Shown piece by piece: positions 7,177-13,339 of a DNA stretch of 64,000 nt (within the stretch, counting starts at the first letter, position 1; the number at the start of each line of letters is the position of its first letter). Both the position numbers and the translations under genes were made by a program. The notes under the pieces were generated by a model, which had not been told where the DNA came from, did not search any database, and saw nothing but the letters and a program-made list of their open reading frames with translations. This DNA is from Oerskovia sp042887685 (GTDB taxonomy: Bacteria > Actinomycetota > Actinomycetes > Actinomycetales > Cellulomonadaceae), in the NCBI RefSeq assembly GCF_042887685.1, contig NZ_JBHVOS010000019.1:44526-108525 (forward strand). Direction: 5' to 3'.

Positions 7177-8505
7177 ATGGGAACCCTGTCGAACGACCTG
7201 CGCACGCTGAGCCACGAGGCGTACGTGTACCTGTACCCGCTCGTGACCATGGACGTCAGCCGGCGTCAGGCCACGAACCTGGCTGCCGGGGTCCGGCCAG
7301 GGTTCGGGCCGCCCAACACGTTCCACCACCTGCGGGAGTTCCCGCCCGCGGACTTCCGGGCCGTGGTCCGACCCAACTTCGACACGCTGTACGCGAACCT
7401 GTGGCTCGACCTGACCGACGGCCCCGTGCTCCTCCACGTGCCCGACACCGACGACCGCTACTACATGCTGCCCCTGCTGGACATGTGGACCGAGGTCTTC
7501 GCGACGATCGGCAAGCGGTCCACGGGGACGGGCGCGGGGGACTACCTGATCGTCGGACCGGACTACGAGGGCGACCTCTCGGAGTTCTACGACGACCTCC
7601 CGGAGGACGCCGCGCTGATCGTCGCACCCACGCCGCAGGTGTGGGTCATCGGGCGCATCCAGACCAACGGCGTCGCGGACTACCCGGCGGTGCACGCGGT
7701 GCAGGACGGTCTGTCGGTGCAGGAGCTGGGCGAGCGGCCTCCGTTCGTGGTCGACCCGACCGCGGACACGCAGACCGAGCCGCTGCGTCTGGTCGACGCC
7801 CTGAGCGCGGTCGACTTCTTCACGTACGCGACCAGGCTCCTCGACACGAACCCGCCGCACCTGACCGACTTCTCGGTGCTCGCCCGCATCGGCGCGCTGG
7901 GCATCGTCCCGGGCGAGGACTTCGACGCCGGGCAGTTCGACGACGCCGAGATCGCGGAGATCGAGGCCGGGGCGGCCGGCGCCCGGGACCTGCTGACCAC
8001 GGCGCAGCCGACGCTGGGGACCGTCGCCAACGGGTGGATGCTCTACCGCGACACCATGGGTGTCTACGGGAACTTCTACCTCAAGCGGGCCGTCGTCACG
8101 CTCGTGGGGCTGGGGGCCAACCCCGTCGAGGACGCGATCTACCCGCTCCTCGCGGTCGACGCGGACGGCCAGGCCCTGGACGGGGACCACGACTACGTGC
8201 TGCACTTCGACGCCGACCAGCTCCCGCCCGCGGCGGCCTTCTGGTCGGTCACGATGTACGACGCCGAGGGGTTCCAGGTCGCGAACGCCCTCGACCGGTT
8301 CGCGATCGGCGACCGCGACGACCTGCGGTACGGCGACGACGGGTCGCTCGACCTGTACCTGCAGCACGAGAGCCCGGGAGCGGACCGCGAGCCCAACTGG
8401 CTTCCCGCGCCACGAGGTCCGCTGGGCGTCACGATGCGGCTCTACGCGCCGCTCCCGCAGGCGCTCGACGGTCGCTGGGTACCGCCCGCGGTGCGCCGGG
8501 TCTGA
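7177..8505 (+). CDS. DUF1254/DUF1214 domain-containing protein
   Basis: This 442-residue protein begins with the DUF1254 motif EAYVYLYPLVTMDVSRRQ-type sequence, followed by FHHLREFPPADFR and VVRPNFDTLYANLWLDL, which are typical of the family. The C-terminal half has the DUF1214 signature (FYLKRAV, YDAEGFQVANALDRFAIGDRDDL, LYLQHESPG, NWLPAPRGPLGVTMRLY). No signal peptide is evident at the chosen ATG, which follows ACGGAG. The biochemical role of the family is unknown. It is divergent from sufE and transcribed toward the assembly gap. Its position between sufE and sseA suggests insertion into an ancestral sseA-sufE pair. Confidence 0.9.
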   Translation: MGTLSNDLRTLSHEAYVYLYPLVTMDVSRRQATNLAAGVRPGFGPPNTFHHLREFPPADFRAVVRPNFDTLYANLWLDLTDGPVLLHVPDTDDRYYMLPLLDMWTEVFATIGKRSTGTGAGDYLIVGPDYEGDLSEFYDDLPEDAALIVAPTPQVWVIGRIQTNGVADYPAVHAVQDGLSVQELGERPPFVVDPTADTQTEPLRLVDALSAVDFFTYATRLLDTNPPHLTDFSVLARIGALGIVPGEDFDAGQFDDAEIAEIEAGAAGARDLLTTAQPTLGTVANGWMLYRDTMGVYGNFYLKRAVVTLVGLGANPVEDAIYPLLAVDADGQALDGDHDYVLHFDADQLPPAAAFWSVTMYDAEGFQVANALDRFAIGDRDDLRYGDDGSLDLYLQHESPGADREPNWLPAPRGPLGVTMRLYAPLPQALDGRWVPPAVRRV

Positions 8506-8549
8506 GTCGCCGCGCGTCGTCGCCGCGGTGCAGGGAGAGCACGGCGGAT

Positions 8550-8669
8550 GCCCGACGGCGGGGGGGGGGCGGGGGCGCCCCCCCCCCCGCCCCAGGGGCG
8601 CGAGTCCGGTAGGAGGGGCGGCNNNNNNNNNNTGGGCCTGTCACCGCACCCGGCCCACCGCCGTCGGGC
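8550..8669. other. Assembly gap inside a GCCCGACGGCGG palindrome
   Basis: GATGCCCGACGGCGG at about 8547-8561 and its complement at about 8658-8672 flank G and C homopolymer runs and ten N at 8623-8632. The arms are one terminator-like palindrome shared by the convergent DUF1254 and sseA genes. The G-run, C-run and N block look like polymerase slippage and scaffold padding, so the true loop sequence and length are unknown. No gene should be called across it. Confidence 0.85.
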
Positions 8670-8690
8670 ATCGCTGCGAGAAGGCGCGCG

Positions 8691-9599
8691 TCAGAGACGC
8701 GCGGGGACCTCGCCCGGCTCGGCGCCCTTGACGATCGGGACGCGGACCGCGTTGCCCCACTCGGTCCACGAACCGTCGTAGTTGCGGACCTTGTCGAAGC
8801 CCAGCAGGTACGTCAGCGCGAACCACGTGTGGCTCGAGCGCTCGCCGATGCGGCAGTACGTGATGACCTCGTCGTCGGTCGACAGGCCCAGGCCGCCCTC
8901 CTGGTAGATCGCCTCGAGCTCCTCGCGCGACTTGTACGTGCCGTCGCCTGCGACCGCGGTCGCCCACGGGACGTTGCGCGCCGTGGGGATGTGGCCGCCG
9001 CGCAGCACGCCCTCCTCGGGGTAGTCCGGGATGTGCAGGCGCTCGCCCGTGAACTCCTGCGGCGAACGGATGTCGACGAGCGGGCCGTTGCCGAGGTGCG
9101 CGAGCACGTCCTCCTTGAAGGCGCGGATCGTCTCGTCGTCGCGCTCGACCACGGGGTACTCGACGGGCTCGGGGGACGGGACGTCGGTCGTGGTCTCACG
9201 GCCCTCGGCGATCCACTTGCCGCGCCCGCCGTCCAGGAGGCGGACGTCCTCGTGGCCGAAGAGCGTGAAGACCCACGCCGAGTAGGCGGCCCACCAGTTG
9301 TTCTTGTCGCCGTACAGGACGACCGTCGTGTCGCGCGAGATGCCCTTGGAGCCGAGCAGCTGGGCGAAGCCCTTGCCGTCGAGGTAGTCGCGCAGGTCGG
9401 GGTCGTTGAGGTCGGTGTGCCAGTCGACCTTGACCGCCCCGGGGATGTGGCCCGTCTCGTAGAGCAGCACGTCCTCGTCGGACTCGACCACGACGACGTC
9501 CTCGTCGTGCAGGTGCTCGGCGAGCCAGTCCGTGGAGACCAGGCGGTCGGGGTGGGCGTAGGCGGCGATCTTCTCGGTCGTGTCGAGGGGAGCGGACAT
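8691..9599 (-). CDS. sseA: Thiosulfate/3-mercaptopyruvate sulfurtransferase (tandem rhodanese)
   Basis: This 302-residue protein has two rhodanese domains, about 20-140 (with GHIPGAVKVDWHTDLND, and AAYSAWVFTLFGHEDVRLLDGGR in pieces) and 165-290. The catalytic Cys is residue 249 in the CRIGERSSHTW loop of the second domain. CRIGER is the SseA/CysA type loop of actinobacteria. The enzyme transfers sulfane sulfur from thiosulfate or mercaptopyruvate to thiols or cyanide in the cytosol. The ATG at 9599 follows CAGGAGGACACC, an excellent binding site; an in-frame ATG 21 bases upstream lacks one. It is the usual partner of sufE. Confidence 0.93.
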   Translation of the reverse strand: MSAPLDTTEKIAAYAHPDRLVSTDWLAEHLHDEDVVVVESDEDVLLYETGHIPGAVKVDWHTDLNDPDLRDYLDGKGFAQLLGSKGISRDTTVVLYGDKNNWWAAYSAWVFTLFGHEDVRLLDGGRGKWIAEGRETTTDVPSPEPVEYPVVERDDETIRAFKEDVLAHLGNGPLVDIRSPQEFTGERLHIPDYPEEGVLRGGHIPTARNVPWATAVAGDGTYKSREELEAIYQEGGLGLSTDDEVITYCRIGERSSHTWFALTYLLGFDKVRNYDGSWTEWGNAVRVPIVKGAEPGEVPARL

Positions 9600-9822
9600 G
9601 GTGTCCTCCTGAGGGCTCATGGGCTGGCAGGGCGGCGGCGGGGATGCCCGCAGGACGGGGCGGGCGGGATCGAGCTGAGACGTGCGTGCCGGCGCGGTCG
9701 GTACCGCTCGGGCACGTCCGCCACTCTAGGAACGCCGTCCACGGACCGGAAGGCCCGTCGCGCATGCTGAGACAGTGTTACCCGCTGCCTCGGTGGCGGC
9801 CGTCGGGAGGCTGCAGGAGGCG

Positions 9823-10326
9823 TCAGTCGCGCGCGATCGGCGCGGTCGTCGCGCCCGTGAGCGAGACCAGGTCCGCAGGCGCGAGCCCCACGTCGAGCCC
9901 GCGCCGCCCGCCCGAGACGTACACCGCGTCGAACCCGAGCGCCGACTCGTCGAGCACCGTGCTCAGCCGCTGGCGCTGGCCGAGCGGCGAGATGCCGCCC
10001 ACCACGTACCCGGTCGCGCGCTCGGCCGCGGCCTGCTCGGCCATGGCGGCCTTCTTGCCGCCCGCCGCGTGCGCGAGGGCCTTGAGGTCGAGCTTGCGGT
10101 CCACGGGCACGACACCCACGACGAGCGACCCGTCGACCGACGCCACCAGGGTCTTGAACACCTGCTCGGCGGGGATGCCGATCGCCGCAGCCGCCTCGAG
10201 CCCGTAGCTCAGGTCCGAGGACGGGTCGTGCTCGTAGGGGTGCACGGTGTGCGGGACGCCGGCCTTCTCGAGCACGACGAGGGCGGGGGTGCCTGCGTGG
10301 GGGGAGGACTTCTGCTTCTTGGCCAC
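9823..10326 (-). CDS. ybaK: YbaK/EbsC-family Cys-tRNA(Pro) deacylase
   Basis: The protein is 167 residues. The YbaK signature is intact: GTPALVVLEKAGVPHTVHPYEHDP at the N-terminus (given only in part), VFKTLVA with the conserved Lys, and GGISPLGQRQRL matching GGISPLGQ of the deacylase group. It hydrolyses mischarged Cys-tRNA(Pro) in trans. It starts with MAKKQKSSP, typical of actinobacterial members. A 223-bp gap separates it from the sseA start on the same strand; nothing coding is seen there. Confidence 0.93.
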   Translation of the reverse strand: MAKKQKSSPHAGTPALVVLEKAGVPHTVHPYEHDPSSDLSYGLEAAAAIGIPAEQVFKTLVASVDGSLVVGVVPVDRKLDLKALAHAAGGKKAAMAEQAAAERATGYVVGGISPLGQRQRLSTVLDESALGFDAVYVSGGRRGLDVGLAPADLVSLTGATTAPIARD

Positions 10327-10464
10327 AGGACGATTGTGCCCCCACGCCTCCTGACGCAGCGGGAGGTGCGGCGACCCGGACGCGTCAACCCGGACGGTGC
10401 CGCTGCGCGCCCCGTGGCTCTGCTAGCGTCCGGTGCCGTCATCGGCGCACAAGAAGGGGGCTTC

Positions 10465-10612
10465 GTGCTGGTAGGGGATCTGGGCGTGTCGTACGAGGCG
10501 TTGAGCGACGGGTCGACGCGGTTGTCGGCGTTGGCGGGGCAGGTTCCGGAGCGGGCGCAGGCATGGTGCGGACGTGGGGAGCCCGGTGGTGGCCGCGTCG
10601 TTCGCGGGGAAC
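10465..10612 (+). pseudogene. Fragment of a WXG100-like (ESX-type) gene, frameshifted into a lipoprotein gene
   Basis: From the GTG at 10465, which follows a good AAGAAGGGGG site, the frame reads VGDLGVSYEALSDGS and then RLSALAGQVPERAQAW, which resembles the N-terminal helix of a WXG100-type small secreted protein. After about 34 codons the frame turns into Arg/Gly-rich nonsense. The next frame continues plausibly for some 17 residues (ADVGSPVVAASFAGNL), as if one or two bases had changed at about 10561-10566. That stretch already overlaps the start of the lipoprotein gene. I infer a truncated, frameshifted remnant; WXG100 membership is by resemblance only. Confidence 0.5.
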
Positions 10613-11351
10613 CTTGGGGTTCGCGGCGCTCGTCGTCGGTGCGTCAGCGGGGTGTTCTCCCGCTCCCACCCTTCCGGTGGGGCCGTCGGATCTGGCGACG
10701 CCGGAGATTCGGTGGGAGGGGGGTGAGCCGTCGGGGCCGTTGGAGTCGGATCCGTGGGTGCAGGCGGTGCGGGCGTCGGAGCTGAACAGGGCGTTGGCGG
10801 TGAACGCGCACGACTTCAGCGACATTGACCTGTGGAACACCAGGTCTTCGTTTCTGATCGCCAGTTCGACGTCCCACGTGTCTAGCCGTGCCGCTTCGGA
10901 GCCCGACAACCCGTTGGTGGTGCTGGCGCCGTTGGCGTTCGAGCCTGTGCAGGTGGATGTGGACCGGTCGGGCCGGAGCGCGACCGTCGTCGTCTGCGAG
11001 TTCGGTGGGACGTGGGTGTCGTTGCAGGACATGACCGTGGACCTGGAGGCGGACTGGGAGTACAGCGCGTACGAGGTCGTGCGGGGTGAGGACGGACACC
11101 TGCGCGCCGGGGCGGGTGGGCAGCTCCCGCAGGAGATCCTGGACCAGGGGCGGGTCGCGCGGTCGCTGGCCTGTGAGCCGTCGCAGCGCAGCATCGGGTG
11201 GTTCGACCCAGCCCCGGTGGTGACGCCGTTCGGTCCGGAGGACGTCGTCACGGCCGGTGACTGCGAGCGACGCCACGCAGTCACCGGCCGGGTGACGGAG
11301 GTCTGCAAGGGCCGCGCGATGACTGAGCGGCTGGGGACTTCTAGACGTTGA
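10563..11351 (+). CDS. Lipoprotein of unknown function
   Basis: The 262-residue product has an Arg-rich n-region, the hydrophobic segment GTLGFAALVVGASAGC with a lipobox-like SAGC (acylated Cys near residue 31), then SPAPTLPVGPSDLATPE. The mature part is about 230 residues with two Cys (VVVCEFGG, RSLACEP) and a CERRHAVTGRV-type C-terminus, and no recognised catalytic motif. Its codon choice (more TTG and GTG) differs from neighbours, suggesting a separate history. The start may lie slightly differently, because the first 20 codons overlap the WXG100-like remnant. The 3' end overlaps the convergent VIT-family gene by 11 bases. Confidence 0.65.
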   Translation: MVRTWGARWWPRRSRGTLGFAALVVGASAGCSPAPTLPVGPSDLATPEIRWEGGEPSGPLESDPWVQAVRASELNRALAVNAHDFSDIDLWNTRSSFLIASSTSHVSSRAASEPDNPLVVLAPLAFEPVQVDVDRSGRSATVVVCEFGGTWVSLQDMTVDLEADWEYSAYEVVRGEDGHLRAGAGGQLPQEILDQGRVARSLACEPSQRSIGWFDPAPVVTPFGPEDVVTAGDCERRHAVTGRVTEVCKGRAMTERLGTSRR

Positions 11352-12069
11352 CGTCGACGAGCGACCCGATCCCGTAGGTCACGCCCATGGCGATCGCGCC
11401 GCCCAGGACGGTGCGGATCGTCGCGCGCCGGGTAGGCGCCTGGCCGAGACGTGCGCTGCCCCACCCTGTGAGCACCAGCGCCAGGACGACAGCGATGAAC
11501 GTCACGGGGATCCGGGCCGCGGTGGGGGCGAGCAGGATCGCGGCCATGGGCAGCAGGCCGCCGACCGTGAACGACACGATCGACGCGACCGCAGCCTCCC
11601 ACGGCGACGTCAGGTCGTCGGGGTCGATGCCCAGCTCGGCGTCCGCGTGGGCCGTGAGCGGGTCGTTCGCCGTGAGCTGGACCGCGACCTCGTGCGCGAG
11701 CTCGGGCGTGAGCCCCTTGGCCCGGTAGATCCCGGCGAGCTCGGCGAGCTCCTCGTCGGGCATGGTCGCGAGCTCCTCGCGCTCCTTGGCGAGCATGGCC
11801 TCCTCGGTGTCGCGCTGCGTGCTCACCGAGACGTACTCGCCCGCGGCCATCGACAGGGCGCCCGCGAGCAGCGCCGCGGCACCCGCGGTCGCGATGACCG
11901 GGATCGACGTGCTGGTCGCGGCGACGCCCACCACGACGCCCGCGGTCGACACGATCCCGTCGTTCGCGCCGAGCACCCCGGCCCGGAGGCGGTTGAGCCG
12001 CGCACCGGTCCCGTCGCTGCGGTGCTGCTCGCCCTCGTGCGGAGTCGTCTGCGGTCCCGGTGCGCTCAT
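11341..12069 (-). CDS. VIT1/CCC1-family transporter
   Basis: This 242-residue protein has the VIT1/CCC1 motif RAGVLGANDGIVSTAGVVVGVA in the first helix region (shown here within the 20-residue limit as LGANDGIVSTAGVVVGVA). LSMAAGEYVSVSTQRD follows, then a Glu-rich cytoplasmic metal-binding segment (EEAMLAKEREELATMPDEEL). The C-terminal half has SIVSFTVGGLLPM and further transmembrane helices, five in total. The family moves Fe2+/Mn2+ out of the cytosol in yeast and plants; bacterial members are presumed metal exporters. The gene is divergent from the Acg-like nitroreductase gene and convergent with the lipoprotein gene, overlapping its end. Confidence 0.9.
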   Translation of the reverse strand: MSAPGPQTTPHEGEQHRSDGTGARLNRLRAGVLGANDGIVSTAGVVVGVAATSTSIPVIATAGAAALLAGALSMAAGEYVSVSTQRDTEEAMLAKEREELATMPDEELAELAGIYRAKGLTPELAHEVAVQLTANDPLTAHADAELGIDPDDLTSPWEAAVASIVSFTVGGLLPMAAILLAPTAARIPVTFIAVVLALVLTGWGSARLGQAPTRRATIRTVLGGAIAMGVTYGIGSLVDVNV

Positions 12070-12189
12070 GAGGCCACCGTAGGACGGGGGAGCGGGCTTG
12101 TCGTGGTGGGCCGCACTGCGCCGCGACAGGTCTCGCCCTCTGGTCGTCCAGCCTGACCGCCCAGGCCTGTGACCTGCACCTCAGCCCCG

Positions 12190-12208
12190 CCAGGACCTTC
12201 GTCCCTGG
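12190..12208. promoter_or_regulatory. DosR-box-like palindrome upstream of the Acg-like gene
   Basis: CCAGGACCTTCGTCCCTGG at 12190-12208 is an imperfect palindrome close to the GGGACTTNNGTCCC-type sites used by DosR/DevR regulators. It lies about 95 bp upstream of the ATG of an Acg-like nitroreductase, a family that belongs to the DosR regulon in mycobacteria. No DosR gene is in the window. Confidence 0.5.
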
Positions 12209-12301
12209 CCGATCCGGGCACCTCCTGAGAGGCTCGTGGTGGCAGAGGTGACCGCCGGCAGGGGATGCGTCAGGGGCGCATCGGGAGCAGGGAGAACGCG
12301 C

Positions 12302-13252
12302 ATGAGCATCGACGACCCCCGAATCGATCGGATCCTCGCGGCCGCGTCCCGGGCCCCCAGCGTGCACAACACCCAGCCGTGGTCGGTCCACGTGCACGGC
12401 ACGATGCTCGACGTGCGGGCCGACGACTCGCGTCGCCTGGCCCACGCGGACCCCGCCGGGCGCGAGATGTTCATCAGCTGTGGGGCGTTCCTCGCCAACC
12501 TGCGGGTCGCGGCACGTCGCGAGTCCTTCCGCCCGGTGCTGTCCGTCCTGCCGGACGACGGCGATCCCGCGCTCGTCGCCCGCGTCGACCTGGTGCCGGG
12601 CGTCCTGCCCGACGCCGACGAGCTCGACCTCGCGGTCGCGATCGAGCGTCGCTCGACGTCCCGCGTGCCGTTCGAGGACCAGCCGCTCGACGCCGACGTC
12701 GTCGACGACCTGGACGGGGCCGCCGCCTCGGAGGGGGCCCGCCTGGTGAGCCTCGCGCCGCAGGCCCCTGAGCGGACCGTCCTGCTGGACCTCGTCCGGC
12801 GGGCCGAGGAGGAGGCGGGGCGGGACCACTCGGGCCGCGTCGAGCAGGCCCGCTGGGTCACGAACGACCCCGACCGCCCCGACGGCATCCCGGTCGCGGC
12901 GCTCGGGCCCCGGAGCGAGGACGCCCTGGCGCCCGTCCGCCACTTCGGCGGTGACTCCACGAGCGACCGGGCGGCGTTCGAGCACCGGTCGACGCTCGCG
13001 GTCCTCACGACCCCGGGCGACACCGTACGGGACTGGCTCGCGGCGGGTCAGGCGCTCGAACGGGTCCTGCTGACCGCGACCACCTACTTCGTGCACGCGT
13101 CGTTCGCGACGACCGTCCTGGAGAACCCGGCCACGCGGGCCGAGCTCACCGCGGCCCTCGAAGCGGGCGTCCCGCAGATGGTCATGCGGCTGGGCTACAG
13201 CACGACGTCCCCCCGCACTCCGCGCCGCCCGGCCGACGACGTGGTCCGGTAG
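12302..13252 (+). CDS. Acg-family FMN-binding nitroreductase-like protein
   Basis: This 316-residue protein has the Acg signature at the N-terminus: ILAAASRAPSVHNTQPW, then ADDSRRLAHADPAGREMFISCGA. These are typical of the Rv2032/Rv3131-type atypical nitroreductase fold, in which flavin may be sequestered. A second half repeats the fold (AIERRSTSRVPFEDQPLD, LERVLLTATTYFVHASF). The ATG at 12302 follows GGGAGAACGCGC; the frame extends 66 bases upstream but without a site. A role in hypoxia or redox stress is inferred from the family and the DosR-like palindrome. The gene ends just before a nested GAGACGGG palindrome. Confidence 0.88.
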   Translation: MSIDDPRIDRILAAASRAPSVHNTQPWSVHVHGTMLDVRADDSRRLAHADPAGREMFISCGAFLANLRVAARRESFRPVLSVLPDDGDPALVARVDLVPGVLPDADELDLAVAIERRSTSRVPFEDQPLDADVVDDLDGAAASEGARLVSLAPQAPERTVLLDLVRRAEEEAGRDHSGRVEQARWVTNDPDRPDGIPVAALGPRSEDALAPVRHFGGDSTSDRAAFEHRSTLAVLTTPGDTVRDWLAAGQALERVLLTATTYFVHASFATTVLENPATRAELTAALEAGVPQMVMRLGYSTTSPRTPRRPADDVVR

Positions 13253-13258
13253 GCCGAC

Positions 13259-13337
13259 CGAGACGGGTGCTCGCGCACGAGACGGGTCTCCCCGCCCGTG
13301 GTGAGAGGACCCGTCTCGTGCGGGACCACCCGTCTCG
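13259..13337. repeat. Nested GAGACGGGT palindrome (bidirectional terminator candidate)
   Basis: The outer arms CGAGACGGGTG (13259-13269) and CACCCGTCTCG (13327-13337) enclose perfect 15-bp inner arms at 13274-13288 and 13308-13322. The motif CGAGACGGG thus occurs four times, two per strand. It lies between the convergent Acg-like and helicase genes. A related element is at 19097-19156. Confidence 0.85.
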
Positions 13338-13339
13338 CG

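Noticed and set aside
10440..11351. A full ESX secretion cluster
   Set aside because: Only one truncated WXG100-like start and one lipoprotein are present; no EccC, MycP or partner genes.
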